DNA of 64,000 nucleotides from an uncultured Clostridia bacterium (GTDB lineage: Bacteria > Bacillota > Clostridia > Christensenellales > Borkfalkiaceae): the NCBI GenBank assembly GCA_947630115.1, contig CANRGG010000002.1, forward strand, positions 24,749 to 88,748, in the 5' to 3' direction. Position numbers and translations under genes: made by a program. Below, one piece after another: positions 34,446-43,647 of this stretch. The notes under the pieces were generated by a model. That model saw nothing but the letters and a program-made list of their open reading frames with translations. It did no database searches and was not told where the DNA came from. Position 1 is the first letter of the stretch. Every line of letters begins with the position of its first letter.

Positions 34446-35636
34446 ATGAAACGATCCTCGAAATTCATTTTTTCCTCTTTGCTGCTTCTCGTCAAAGTCG
34501 CCCTGCTCGCCCTCTTTTTGTTCTTTCTCGTCCTCTATTTCCTTATGTTCGGGCGCATGCTGGATCTGAATGTCTATTGGGCCTCCTTTGTCGTGATCGC
34601 CGCCGTGGGGATCTTCCTTGTCGCCCTCTTCCTTCCCTTCAAAAAGATCCGCAAGGGGTTCTTTTTCTGCGGAGGAGCTGTGGCGCTTGCGGGCGTCATC
34701 GCGATCAGCGCATGTCTCGGCTATAATGCCTGGCTCGATTCCATCATCGTCGTCGACAAGAGCGCGATCGACACCGATCTCTATCTCGCCTTCGACCCGA
34801 ATTCCAAGATCGCGCGACTCGACCGGGAAGCCTCGCTCTCCCTTCCTTCCGGGAAAGATCTGCCCGTTCTCGACGGGGCGGCGGCGTTCTTCCCCGTCTA
34901 TTCGGCGTTCGTCGAGGCGGTCTATCCGAGCACCATTCCCTCGCTCAACGACCAAGACAGCCCGTATCAATATCATAACACGATCTGGGGCTATGAACTG
35001 CTGACAAACGGCGAGACCGACATTCTCTTTGCCTTCGGGCCCGACGAGGAACAGAAGGCCTATGCCGAGGAATGCGGCGTCTCCTTCGAGCTCATCCCGA
35101 TCGGAAGAGAGGCGTTCGTCTTTTTCACGAACAGCAAAAATCCCGTGGAAAATCTCTCGGTGGACGAAATCCGCGCCATCTATTCGGGGAAGATCACAAA
35201 TTGGAAGGAAGTCGGGGGAAAGGACGAGAACATCTTGCCCTATCAGCGCAACGAGGGCAGCGGTAGCCAGACCGCCTTGAAGGAATTTATGGGCGACGTG
35301 CCGCTCATGGACGCGCCGACGGAACTTCGGAACAGCTTTATGTGGGGAATCATCGAGGCGGTCTCCGACTATCACAACCACCGCGGCGCGCTGGGCTTTT
35401 CCTTCCGCAATTACGCCGAAGAGATCGTCTCCAACCCAGGCGTCCGACTGCTCAAAGTCAACGGCAGCGAGCCGACACTCGAAAACATCGAGTCGGGCGC
35501 CTATCCCGTCACCATGCCCTTCTATATGGTCCTCAGAAAGGAAGAACACTCAAAAGAGACGCTCGCCTTCCTCGATTGGGTACTCTCCGAAGAGGGGCAG
35601 AGCCTCGTCTCCGCCTCCGGCTTTGCAAGGATCTGA
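34446..35636 (+). CDS. Membrane-anchored PstS-like substrate-binding protein
   Basis: A 396-residue protein. Three N-terminal hydrophobic segments (~8-35, ~45-62, ~75-92) replace the usual signal peptide. The rest is a PstS-type phosphate-binding fold (VDEIRAIYSGKITNWKEVGG, then LPYQRNEGSGSQTALKEFMG, ending LDWVLSEEGQSLV). No pstCAB transport genes follow, so it may act as a sensor or deliver substrate to a distant transporter. No ribosome binding site is seen before the ATG and the -10 box is 6 nt upstream, so the message is probably leaderless. A terminator follows at 35657. Confidence 0.85.
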   Translation: MKRSSKFIFSSLLLLVKVALLALFLFFLVLYFLMFGRMLDLNVYWASFVVIAAVGIFLVALFLPFKKIRKGFFFCGGAVALAGVIAISACLGYNAWLDSIIVVDKSAIDTDLYLAFDPNSKIARLDREASLSLPSGKDLPVLDGAAAFFPVYSAFVEAVYPSTIPSLNDQDSPYQYHNTIWGYELLTNGETDILFAFGPDEEQKAYAEECGVSFELIPIGREAFVFFTNSKNPVENLSVDEIRAIYSGKITNWKEVGGKDENILPYQRNEGSGSQTALKEFMGDVPLMDAPTELRNSFMWGIIEAVSDYHNHRGALGFSFRNYAEEIVSNPGVRLLKVNGSEPTLENIESGAYPVTMPFYMVLRKEEHSKETLAFLDWVLSEEGQSLVSASGFARI

Positions 35637-35656
35637 CAAAGCGGAACAAAAAAATC

Positions 35657-35692
35657 GCCGCCGCGCGTTGAAAACGCGCGGCGGCTCTTTCT
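35657..35692 (+). terminator. Terminator after PstS-like gene
   Basis: Stem GCCGCCGCGCGTT / AACGCGCGGCGGC with a 3-nt loop, then a short T-rich tail; it may also close the convergent ilvE transcript. Confidence 0.75.
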
Positions 35693-35701
35693 GTCAATTC
35701 C

Positions 35702-36763
35702 TTATTTTTTGATGATGTCAACCCAGCCGAACTTATCGGCATACTTGCCCGTCTGGATCCCGGTGAGCTCGTCGTAGACCTTCCTGCTGATCTCGCCCAT
35801 CTCGCCGCCGTTGACGACGAAATCTCTGCCGTGATAGCCGAATGCGCCGACGGGGGAGATGACTGCCGCCGTGCCCGTTCCGAACACTTCGGTCAACGTG
35901 CCCTTTTCCGCCGCCTCCGCGACCTTGCGGATATCGACGTTGCACTCGCGAACCTTATACCCGTGCGATTTCAGAAGGGCGATGACGCTCCTTCTCGTAA
36001 TGCCGGGCAGAATGCTGCCGCGAAGCGCCGGCGTGTAGACGATCCCGTCCATCACAAAGAAGATGTTCATCGCGCCGACTTCCTCGACATAGCGGTGATA
36101 CTTTGCGTCCAGCCACATCGCCTGGTCGTATCCCTTTTCGTGAGCGAGTTCGCCCGCCTTCATGCTCGCCGCATAGTTGCCGATGACCTTGTGTCCGCCC
36201 GTGCCGCCCTTCGCCGCGCGCACATAGTTTTCCTCGACGAGGAGCTTGACGGGCGCGAGCCCATTCGCATAATAGGCGCCCGCAGGCCCGATAATGACGT
36301 ACATGAGATAGGTCTTGGACGCATGCACGCCGAGCGCGGGCTCCGTCGCGATCATCGTGGGCCGTATGTAGAGCGCGGTGCCCTCGTCGGTCGGGATCCA
36401 ATCCTCGTCCAAAAGCACGAGCTGTTTGATCGCCTCATAGACAAACTTCTTGTCGAAGGTGGGCATGCAGAGCCGCGCCGCGGAATCGTTCATTCTATCG
36501 AGGTTGTCGCTTAAGCGGAACATGCGGATCTCACCCTTCTTGTTCTTATACGCCTTCGCGCCCTCGAACACTCCCTGCGCATAGTGCAGGACGGAAGCCG
36601 ACGGCTCGAGCGAAAGCGGCTGATAGGGCTGAATGCGCGCATTGACCCATTGGGATCCGTCGTACTCCATGATGAACATATGGTCTGTAAAGTACTTGCC
36701 GAAGCCCAGCTTTCCCGTGGGTTTCTGACGTTTTTGCTCGGTCTTGATGATTTTCAGTTCCAT
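35702..36763 (-). CDS. ilvE: Branched-chain amino acid aminotransferase
   Basis: A 353-residue fold-type IV PLP enzyme that exchanges amino groups between Leu/Ile/Val and 2-oxoglutarate. LHYAQGVFEGAKAY, the PLP-lysine region KVIGNYAASMKAGELA, and VGAMNIFFV / GSILPGITRRSV segments are typical. AAGGAG precedes the ATG (36761-36763). It is the last gene of an operon with another aminotransferase and a CoA-transferase. With the nearby 2-oxoacid oxidoreductase it could route branched-chain amino acids to acyl-CoA. Confidence 0.96.
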   Translation of the reverse strand: MELKIIKTEQKRQKPTGKLGFGKYFTDHMFIMEYDGSQWVNARIQPYQPLSLEPSASVLHYAQGVFEGAKAYKNKKGEIRMFRLSDNLDRMNDSAARLCMPTFDKKFVYEAIKQLVLLDEDWIPTDEGTALYIRPTMIATEPALGVHASKTYLMYVIIGPAGAYYANGLAPVKLLVEENYVRAAKGGTGGHKVIGNYAASMKAGELAHEKGYDQAMWLDAKYHRYVEEVGAMNIFFVMDGIVYTPALRGSILPGITRRSVIALLKSHGYKVRECNVDIRKVAEAAEKGTLTEVFGTGTAAVISPVGAFGYHGRDFVVNGGEMGEISRKVYDELTGIQTGKYADKFGWVDIIKK

Positions 36764-36796
36764 ATTTTTGTATCTCCTTTTGCGTTTTAGCAATTT

Positions 36797-37993
36797 TTAT
36801 TTGACCTTTGCGATCTCTTTCTTGAACATGTCGCCGAGACGGTGGATCCCCGCGTCGATCTTGTCGACGGGCGCGTTCGAGAAGTTGAGACGGATCATAT
36901 TGACGACGTCCGCCTTCGGATAGAACACCTGCCCCTGGATATAGGCGACGTCATACTTGATCGCCTCGGGCGCGAGCTTGGTCGTGTCGATGGGCGCGTT
37001 GAAGCCGCCCCAGATGAAGAGTCCGCCCTCCGCGTTGATGAAGCTGAATTCCTCGGGCATATATTCCTTGATCGCCCGGATCATCGCATTCTTGCGCTCG
37101 CGGTAGATGGGCATGTTCTTCTCGATGTTCGGGAAGAGATATCCGCGCTTTAAGTATTCGCAGACGATGAGCTGCGAGAGATTGGAAGTCGTCACGTCGA
37201 CGCCCTGCTTGCCGATCGTCATCTTGCGGATGACTTCCTTGTCGCCGATCGCGACGCCCATGCGGAGCCCGGGCGAGAGGACCTTCGAAAAGCTCGTCAG
37301 ATACACGACGTTGCCCGCCTTGTCAAAGCTCTTGATACTCGGCACCCATTTGCCCTCGAAGCGCAGCTTGCTGTACGGGTCGTCCTCGAGCACCATGACG
37401 CCGTATTTTGCGGTAATTTCCGCGATCGCCTTCCGGTTCTCGACGGTATACGTCTTGCCCGTGGGGTTGGAGAAGGTCGAAACGCAGTACAAAAACTTGG
37501 GATGATGTTCCTTGATCTTTTTCTCGAGATCCTCGATGACGAGCCCGTTTTCATCCGCGTCCACGCCGACGATGTTCGCCTGATAGGAATCGAAGATCTG
37601 GAGCGCCGTCAGATAGGTGGGATTTTCGACGAGCACTGCGTCGCCCTTGTCGAGGAAGATCTTGCTCATGAGGTCGATCCCCTGCTGCCCGCCGCTGATG
37701 ACGAGAGTGTTTTCGAGCCCGATGTTCTCGATCCCCGCCGTCTTGACGTACTTGATGAGCTCCTCGCGAAGTTCCGAAAAGCCCTCGGTCGTGCCATATT
37801 GCAAGACCGCCGTCGCCCTGCCCTCGCTCAGAAGTTCCTGGGCGATCTCCTGCACTTCCTTCTGCGGAAGGCACTGCGTTGCGGGAAAACCGCCCGCAAA
37901 CGAGATGATCTCGGGACGGGTCAGAAGTTTTAAGATCTCTCTCGTCGCCGCGCCGTTCATCTTTGCCATTCTTTCACTGTAACGATATTCCAT
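36797..37993 (-). CDS. PLP-dependent aminotransferase, class I/II (2-aminoadipate-type)
   Basis: A 398-residue fold-type I aminotransferase. The PLP lysine lies in YLTSFSKVLSPGLRMG, the PLP-ring aspartate region is EDDPYSKLRF, and the N-terminal EIISFAGGFPATQCLP is typical of LysN/2-aminoadipate or aromatic-type enzymes with broad specificity. AAGGAG is 9 nt before the ATG. It lies 50 nt after the CoA-transferase gene and 33 nt before ilvE. The true substrate is not known. Confidence 0.9.
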   Translation of the reverse strand: MEYRYSERMAKMNGAATREILKLLTRPEIISFAGGFPATQCLPQKEVQEIAQELLSEGRATAVLQYGTTEGFSELREELIKYVKTAGIENIGLENTLVISGGQQGIDLMSKIFLDKGDAVLVENPTYLTALQIFDSYQANIVGVDADENGLVIEDLEKKIKEHHPKFLYCVSTFSNPTGKTYTVENRKAIAEITAKYGVMVLEDDPYSKLRFEGKWVPSIKSFDKAGNVVYLTSFSKVLSPGLRMGVAIGDKEVIRKMTIGKQGVDVTTSNLSQLIVCEYLKRGYLFPNIEKNMPIYRERKNAMIRAIKEYMPEEFSFINAEGGLFIWGGFNAPIDTTKLAPEAIKYDVAYIQGQVFYPKADVVNMIRLNFSNAPVDKIDAGIHRLGDMFKKEIAKVK

Positions 37994-38043
37994 AATTCAT
38001 CACTCCTTAATTTTTTTCTTCAAATTCATGCCTTCCGGACGGT

Positions 38044-39351
38044 TCAGTCCTGGATGAGCCCCAGCTCTCTCGCCTTTTGGGTGAGTTCGTCACGGTATTT
38101 TGGATGTGCGATCGAGATGATCGCCTTCGCCCTATCCGCGATCGAAAGCCCGCGGAGGCACACGACGCCGTACTCGGTGACGAGATAGTGCAAATCGTTG
38201 CGGGAGAGGGAGACGGTCGCGCCCGGCTTCAGCTGCGGGACGATCCGGCTGATCTCCACCCGTTCGTCGCCGTTGCCCGTGCGGACGTTCGCCGTCGAAT
38301 AGAGGGCGATGAACGCTCTGCCCCCCTTTGCCATCTGCGCGCCGATCGCGGTATCCATCTGTCCGCCCGTGCCGCTGTATTGCTTGGAGCCGAGGCTTTC
38401 CGAGCAGCACTGTCCGGTAAGATCCACTTCGAGAGTCGTGTTGATGGAAACCTGGTTGTCGTTCTTTGCGAGCGTCTCATAGGCGTTGCAGTAGCTGCAA
38501 TCCATGACGAGGACGTCGGGGTTGTGATCGACAAACTGATAGACCTTTTCGGTGCCGAGGACGATACTCGTGACGATCTTGCCCTTATGCAGGGTCTTTT
38601 TGCTGCCGTTGACGACTCCCTTTTTCGCGAGCTCCGCGATCCCGTCGCCCAAGAGCTCGGTATGGATCCCGATGTCCTTCTTGGTCTCGAGGAACTGCAC
38701 GACGGAGTTGGGGATGGAGCCGATCCCGATCTGCAGGCAGTCGCCGTCCTGGATGTATTCGGAGATATAGCCGCCGATGATCTTATCCTTTTCGTTGATC
38801 GGCGCGGTCTTATCCTGCACCATGGGGAAATCCACGGGGACGAAGTAGTCCACTTCCGATTCGTCGATCACCGCGTCGCCGCAGGTGAAGGGCATATTCG
38901 GATTGACCTCCATGACGACCGTCTTTGCCCGTCTCATGACTTCGCGGTCGTAGATGTCCGAGAGTCCCAGCGAGATCCTGCCGTCCTTGTCGGGCGGGGT
39001 GCAGGTGCCGACGAAGATGTCGGGATCTCCCCCCGCGCAGATCGTGACCGCCGTCTTGCGGAGGTGGGTCGGCGCATAGGAGACCGTTTTCAGCACTTTC
39101 TGCGCATTGCGCATGGGCCCCGAGAAGAACACGCTGTTGATCTTGATATGGTTGCCGTAGGCGGGATCCTCGAGGAAGGGATAGGAGCGCATTGTGAGAC
39201 ACATCCAAATGCTCAGTCCCCTGTCGCGATCCAGAATTTTGTGCAGGTTGCTCAAAAAGCCCTGCGGTTCGACGGTCGCGTCGCCGACCGCGATCTTGTA
39301 ATTGTCTTTCACGAGCGCAAGCGCTTCGTCGATCGTAATTGTCTTTGCCAT
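38044..39351 (-). CDS. Acetyl-CoA hydrolase/transferase family CoA-transferase
   Basis: A 435-residue enzyme of the class that includes 4-hydroxybutyrate and butyryl-CoA:acetate CoA-transferases. The glutamate that forms the acyl-CoA thioester is in GQCCSESLGSKQYSGTGGQ, and the GIGSIPNSVVQFL and HTELLGDGI motifs are conserved. The start ATG at 39349-39351 has AGGAG 6 nt upstream; an ATG 6 nt earlier is less well placed. The promoter at 39380-39408 is strong. It is first in an operon with two aminotransferases, which suggests a role in amino-acid fermentation to short-chain acids (inference). Confidence 0.9.
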   Translation of the reverse strand: MAKTITIDEALALVKDNYKIAVGDATVEPQGFLSNLHKILDRDRGLSIWMCLTMRSYPFLEDPAYGNHIKINSVFFSGPMRNAQKVLKTVSYAPTHLRKTAVTICAGGDPDIFVGTCTPPDKDGRISLGLSDIYDREVMRRAKTVVMEVNPNMPFTCGDAVIDESEVDYFVPVDFPMVQDKTAPINEKDKIIGGYISEYIQDGDCLQIGIGSIPNSVVQFLETKKDIGIHTELLGDGIAELAKKGVVNGSKKTLHKGKIVTSIVLGTEKVYQFVDHNPDVLVMDCSYCNAYETLAKNDNQVSINTTLEVDLTGQCCSESLGSKQYSGTGGQMDTAIGAQMAKGGRAFIALYSTANVRTGNGDERVEISRIVPQLKPGATVSLSRNDLHYLVTEYGVVCLRGLSIADRAKAIISIAHPKYRDELTQKARELGLIQD

Positions 39352-39379
39352 TTTCATCTCCTGAAATGTTGTCACAGTA

Positions 39380-39408
39380 ATTATAGTAAATAACCGATTC
39401 AAAGTCAA
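39380..39408 (-). promoter_or_regulatory. Promoter of the CoA-transferase operon
   Basis: Minus-strand TTGACT (39403-39408), 17-nt spacer, TATAAT (39380-39385). Confidence 0.75.
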
Positions 39409-39454
39409 ACAAAATGCTGCGGTTTTTCAATTTCGGCAGCCGAATTTGCCGTGC

Positions 39455-39501
39455 GAAAGAAAAGAAATTTCCCCCGCCCGCCGCAAGCGGCGGGCGGGGG
39501 A
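39455..39501 (-). terminator. Very strong hairpin downstream of the recombinase gene
   Basis: Perfect 16-bp stem TTCCCCCGCCCGCCGC / GCGGCGGGCGGGGGAA (39468-39501) with a 2-nt loop; the minus-strand 3' side runs into AAATTTCTTTTCTTTC. It lies ~165 nt beyond the recombinase stop. The rest of 39409-39665 holds no supported gene. Confidence 0.6.
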
Positions 39502-39665
39502 ACCAAGTGGAAGAAATAGGCGAGGAAAATGCGCGCGAGCACAGAGCAGAAGAAATAAGTGCGAGCGACGAACGGGGGAATTACGCGCGGGCAGAGGAAT
39601 GCGCGCATGCCGCAAGCGAGGAAATTATGCACGGGCGCGCCCACCGCGGGCGCATTTTGAAAAAC

Positions 39666-40577
39666 TCAGCCAAGCAGCCGCCCGATCCGGTTCATCATCT
39701 CCGCCTTGTGCTCCGGAAGGGAGTGGGCGTAGCGGCGGAGGGTGACTTCGGGGCTCTTGTGGCCCAAGATCTCCGAGAGCGTCTTGACGTCCATCCCGAC
39801 TTCGAGCGCCCGCGTTGCAAAGGTGTGCCGCAGAGCGTGGAAACCCATGTGCCGGATCTGCAAATTTTTTAAGACGATGGAAAACGTCCGCTGGTAGGAA
39901 CGGATCTCCGCGCCGTACTCGCTTTTCCCCGGAACGACAAAAGAAGAGCCCGTCTTGCGTTTGAGGATCCGCAGATAGCCGACGAGCTGTCTGGGCAGAG
40001 GGATGACCCGTTCCGAGCTCGGCGTTTTGGGGGTGTCGATAATCTTGACGTAACGGTTTTCGACCCAGCTGTCGCGGCAGGATTTGGTGATCGTCATCGT
40101 TTTTCTTTCGAAGTCGATATCCGCCCAAGTGAGGGCGAGCAGTTCCCCGATCCGAAGCCCCGAATACAGGCAGATCAGAATGCCGGACAGGGCGGGCCGC
40201 TGTTTCCAGCGGATATATTCTTCGACCCTTTTTTGTTCCGCCTTCGAAAGGCAGTCCGTTCGGCCCGTTCTCGGCCTCGGACGGACGACGGCGTCCGAGT
40301 ACTGCCGCTCGATCGCCCCAAGCAGGGCGCCTTTTTTGAGCGATGATTTCAAAATCGTGACGAGAAATCCGACGCTGCTCGGCGAGAGCCCGCGCTCCGA
40401 GAGGGAGAGCGAAAACCGTTGAAGTTTCATCGCCGTGAGCTCGCCCACTTCCAGCCCGCCAAGTTCGGGCAAAAGATATTTTTCCGCCTGCCGTCGGTAT
40501 TTCCGATAAGTCTGTTCCTTGGTGGACGCCTTGACGTAAAGCTCCAGCCACGATTCGAGCCATTCCCCGTACCGCAT
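39666..40577 (-). CDS. Orphan tyrosine recombinase (phage/ICE-integrase type)
   Basis: A 303-residue site-specific recombinase. The catalytic set is complete: R142 (SGLRIGE), H247 and R250 (HALRH), H273 (LGHKS), and nucleophile Y283 (RRYAHS). The N-terminal SAM-like core-binding domain (GEWLESWLELYVKASTKEQT) is of the Tn916/phage integrase type rather than XerC/D. AAGGAG is 6 nt before the ATG. No tRNA, attachment repeat, excisionase, relaxase or phage gene is visible nearby, so it looks like the remains of an element or a standalone recombinase. Confidence 0.9.
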   Translation of the reverse strand: MRYGEWLESWLELYVKASTKEQTYRKYRRQAEKYLLPELGGLEVGELTAMKLQRFSLSLSERGLSPSSVGFLVTILKSSLKKGALLGAIERQYSDAVVRPRPRTGRTDCLSKAEQKRVEEYIRWKQRPALSGILICLYSGLRIGELLALTWADIDFERKTMTITKSCRDSWVENRYVKIIDTPKTPSSERVIPLPRQLVGYLRILKRKTGSSFVVPGKSEYGAEIRSYQRTFSIVLKNLQIRHMGFHALRHTFATRALEVGMDVKTLSEILGHKSPEVTLRRYAHSLPEHKAEMMNRIGRLLG

Positions 40578-40685
40578 TGTTCGCTCCTTCCGTTCGGTCC
40601 GGCGGCAGCGCGCCGTCCCGATTTTTTCTTGTTTTTTTCCCTTTTTGCGCCGAAATTAACCGTTTCCCCGCCGATCAAACAAAAA

Positions 40686-40712
40686 AACGGCGAGCCCTCC
40701 TCGCCGTTCTCT
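40686..40712 (-). terminator. Terminator after DUF3737 gene
   Basis: Stem AACGGCGAG / CTCGCCGTT with a 5-nt loop; on the minus strand it continues into TTTTTTTG. The 193-nt gap between 40578 and 40770 holds nothing else recognisable. Confidence 0.7.
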
Positions 40713-40770
40713 TTTATTTCGCGGATCGTTCCGCGCGATTTTTGTTGTTTGCCGATCCTCCGCCCCCGGT

Positions 40771-41619
40771 TTATGCCCGGTTTTTCGCGACGATCTCCGC
40801 CTTGAGCGGATATTTGCTGTGGCCGAGGATCACTTCGCCGATGCTGTCCGCTTCGATCCTGCCGCTTCTCGGGTTCTTGACCGAGACGATCCCGCCCTTG
40901 ATCGTCGCCTCGACGTCGCTGTACTCGAACGAAAGGTCGCAATCCTCCGTCGTGCAGTTAATCAGGCGCAGATTTTTGCAGTAGCAGAGCGGCTGGGTGC
41001 CCTTGATGTGGCAGTTGATGAGGGTGAGCCCGTCCGAATACCAGCCGAGATATTCCCCCTCGATCACGCTGTCCCTGACCACGGCGTTCCGGGAATGCCA
41101 GAAAGCGTCCTTCGTCTTGAGCTTGGAGCCGGTGATCTTCAGATTTTTCGTATATTGGAACGAGTATTTGCCCGTAAAGACCAGATCTTCGATCTCGATG
41201 TCGCTGCTGCCCGAAAAGGCGTACTCCGACACGAGGCTCCCGCCCTTGATCTTGAAATCCCGGCACCGCCAGCCGAATTCTGTGGAATTTGCCGTGACAT
41301 TGAGAAGCTCGATCTTTTTGCATTCGCGCAGCGCCTTCACGCCGTTTAAGATACTGTTTTCGATCTTCACGCCGCTGTCATACCAGAGCGCGGCGCGGCA
41401 GCGTTCGGTCATCTCGCAGCCGCTCATCAAAAGTCCCCGGCAGTGCCAGAACGGATACCTCAGATCCATAAAACAATCCCGGACGGTGATGTTTCCGCTC
41501 TCTTTGAGGAAGGACTCGCCATCCTCCTCGCCTTCGAAACGGCAGTTCTCAATGAGCGCGTTTTTCGTCATGTAGAGGGCGCGCTCTTCCCCGAACCGCT
41601 TGTCCCTGATGATCTTCAT
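40771..41619 (-). CDS. DUF3737-family right-handed beta-helix protein
   Basis: A 282-residue protein built of repeated short strands (IENCRFEGEEDGESFLKESG, FMDLRYPFWHCRGLLMSGCE, LRECKKIELLNVTANSTEFG, DAFWHSRNAVVRDSVIEGEY), characteristic of a parallel beta-helix. Proteins of this family are common in Firmicutes and have no known reaction. It begins 20 nt after the Gate-domain membrane protein and is probably in its operon. No signal peptide is seen. Confidence 0.85.
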   Translation of the reverse strand: MKIIRDKRFGEERALYMTKNALIENCRFEGEEDGESFLKESGNITVRDCFMDLRYPFWHCRGLLMSGCEMTERCRAALWYDSGVKIENSILNGVKALRECKKIELLNVTANSTEFGWRCRDFKIKGGSLVSEYAFSGSSDIEIEDLVFTGKYSFQYTKNLKITGSKLKTKDAFWHSRNAVVRDSVIEGEYLGWYSDGLTLINCHIKGTQPLCYCKNLRLINCTTEDCDLSFEYSDVEATIKGGIVSVKNPRSGRIEADSIGEVILGHSKYPLKAEIVAKNRA

Positions 41620-41639
41620 ATCTTACCTTCCTTGATTTT

Positions 41640-43043
41640 TTATAGCAAGAGCGCGAACAAGGCGTACAGCCAATGCGCCGTAAAGCCCGCGACAAGGCCG
41701 CCGATCGTGTGATAGAGGATGGAGCTCGTGGTGAGCCGTCGGAAACCAAGCGAATCCATCATGGCAACATGGGTCGAAAGATATCCGCTCCAGAACATGC
41801 ACATGGCGGTAAAGACCGCGATCTCGGTCGCCGTATAGGCGCCGCTGCCGACGAGCCCGATCGCCGCGCCCGCACTGCCGAGCGCCGTGATGGGGATCTT
41901 GATCGCGTCCGGATTTTCAAATCCGAACAGCCATTTGAACACGACGGAGAGCTTGTCGCCGATCCACGGGAGCAAGCCGACGCCTTCGCCCGCCGCGCCT
42001 GTATATGCGCCGCCCGCGCCGGTTCCATCCGACAAGAGCATGACGAGATTGGCGATGATGAGAACGCCGGGAACGATCGCAAAGCCGATCTTCACGCCGC
42101 CCGCGCCGCCGTCGAGCAAGCTGTCGAAAAACCGCTGCACATAACCGCCCTTCCGCACTTCCCGCTGGCGCAGCACGTCGAAATTCTGATCGCCCGCGCT
42201 CTCCGCGGCCTCCGCCTCCGTCCCGAAGAGCTTCTTCGATTTATGCAGCATGAGCCGCGTTGCAAGCACGCTGCCCAAGAGCGCGCCCACGACCCCCATG
42301 CAGACCGCCAGAATGACCGAGCCGTCCGTCACCTGCTTGCCCGCCATGGTAATGACGACAATGAGCCCCATGCCGAACGCCGTGCCGATGTTCGTGAGCC
42401 CCGCCAGCTGATATTTTTTGAAATAGCGGCGGTATCTCACGTCGTCCGCGAGCGTCAAAACGGCGGGATTGTCCGATAAAAACGCCGAGAAGATCGCGAC
42501 CGACGTCGCCCCCGGCATGCCATAGACGGGTTTCATGAGGGGGGAGAGGGCGCGGTTCGCAAGCGCGATGACGCCGAATTCGGTCAGGACCGAACTGAGC
42601 GCGCCGATGACGACCGCCACGCCCAACAGATAAAAGCAGGTGTTGAGAAGCAGGTCGAGCGCATTGTTAAACAGGGTGTTGAGCATGTTGCCGAAGCCCA
42701 TGATACAGGCGATCGGCACAAAGATCGCAAGCACGATCAAAAGGGTCACAAAGCCCTCGACGCTGACGACCTTCTTCACCGCAAATTTTGCGCCCGTCCC
42801 GGCCGTTTCATCCGGAAGGAAAGGCTCGCCCTTTTTCTCCGCCCCGGCCGCAGGTTCCGCGGCAGGTTCCGCGAGATCGGCTCCGGTCGGCAATTCCGCC
42901 GCGGGTGAGAGCGCCGCCGCGGCCTCTTCTCGCAGTTCCTCGGACGTCTCCGGCTCCGTGGTCTCTTCCGCCGCGACTTCCGTCTCCGGCTCCGCGGGCT
43001 CGGTTTTACGGGATTTTTTCCCGAAAATGGTAATTTTTCGCAT
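41640..43043 (-). CDS. Gate-domain (nucleoside-recognition) membrane protein with acidic N-terminus
   Basis: A 467-residue protein. The first ~95 residues are a soluble, acidic and alanine-rich extension (EPAEPETEVAAEETTEPET). The rest has about eight to nine membrane segments with two Gate-type halves (YGMPGATSVAIFSAFLSDNP, AMMDSLGFRRLTTSSILYHT). This matches uncharacterised Clostridial membrane proteins of the CD0519/CD1768 kind. The transported solute is unknown. The ATG at 43041-43043 has GGAG about 10 nt upstream. Located just after the 2-oxoacid oxidoreductase operon and followed by a DUF3737 gene. Confidence 0.75.
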   Translation of the reverse strand: MRKITIFGKKSRKTEPAEPETEVAAEETTEPETSEELREEAAAALSPAAELPTGADLAEPAAEPAAGAEKKGEPFLPDETAGTGAKFAVKKVVSVEGFVTLLIVLAIFVPIACIMGFGNMLNTLFNNALDLLLNTCFYLLGVAVVIGALSSVLTEFGVIALANRALSPLMKPVYGMPGATSVAIFSAFLSDNPAVLTLADDVRYRRYFKKYQLAGLTNIGTAFGMGLIVVITMAGKQVTDGSVILAVCMGVVGALLGSVLATRLMLHKSKKLFGTEAEAAESAGDQNFDVLRQREVRKGGYVQRFFDSLLDGGAGGVKIGFAIVPGVLIIANLVMLLSDGTGAGGAYTGAAGEGVGLLPWIGDKLSVVFKWLFGFENPDAIKIPITALGSAGAAIGLVGSGAYTATEIAVFTAMCMFWSGYLSTHVAMMDSLGFRRLTTSSILYHTIGGLVAGFTAHWLYALFALLL

Positions 43044-43057
43044 TTTATGAAAACTCC

Positions 43058-43089
43058 AAATGCCCTCCCTTATGAAAGAGAGGGCATTT
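43058..43089 (-). terminator. Hairpin after the 2-oxoacid oxidoreductase operon
   Basis: Stem AAATGCCCTC / GAGGGCATTT in the gap between the gamma-subunit gene and the membrane-protein gene. The T-run on the minus strand is short, so it may attenuate rather than stop. Confidence 0.5.
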
Positions 43090-43104
43090 CTTTGCGCTGA
43101 AACT

Positions 43105-43647
43105 TTATTTCATCAAATTCTTCATGTATTCGATCCCGGCTTTCAGACATTCGATGTTGGAGGGAATGACTTTCGGCTTGCTCTCGAACACGTGCTCGAC
43201 CGCGTGGATCGCGCTCTCCTCGCTGATGTCGCCGCCGAACAGCGGGAGCAGAATGCCCAGCATATAGACGTTCGCGCCGCGCTTGTTGATCGCCGCAGCG
43301 AGGGTGTCGACGGGGATCTCATAGAACTTGACGTCCTTCCGCGTCGTCTTTTTGTGGACGATGTCCGAATTGATGATGATCGTGCCGCCCTCTTTCACCG
43401 AGCCCTCGAACTTGTCGAGCGAAGGTTCGTTGAACGCGATCATGATGTCGGGACGGTCGATGACGGGCGCCGCGATCTCTTCATGGGAATAGATGACGGA
43501 GCAGTTCGCCGTGCCCCCGCGCATTTCAGGTCCGTAAGAGGGAAGCCAGGAGGTGTTGAGGTTCTGTTCGATCGCGGAATAGGAGATGAACTTTCCGAGC
43601 GAAAGCACGCCCTGTCCGCCGAAACCGCTGATGATGATCTTATTCAT
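43105..43647 (-). CDS. 2-oxoacid:ferredoxin oxidoreductase, gamma subunit
   Basis: A 180-residue subunit of the ferredoxin-dependent 2-oxoacid oxidoreductase complex. The conserved start IIISGFGGQGVLSLGKFISY and the motif PEMRGGTANCSVI mark the gamma/CoA-binding domain. The ATG overlaps the stop of the beta subunit (TAATG), so translation is coupled. Gene order is delta, alpha, beta, gamma. Confidence 0.95.
   Translation of the reverse strand: MNKIIISGFGGQGVLSLGKFISYSAIEQNLNTSWLPSYGPEMRGGTANCSVIYSHEEIAAPVIDRPDIMIAFNEPSLDKFEGSVKEGGTIIINSDIVHKKTTRKDVKFYEIPVDTLAAAINKRGANVYMLGILLPLFGGDISEESAIHAVEHVFESKPKVIPSNIECLKAGIEYMKNLMK

Noticed and set aside
39414..39872. Plus-strand frame running from the hairpin region into the recombinase gene.
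   Set aside because: Overlaps the true recombinase in antisense; no site, no recognisable protein.
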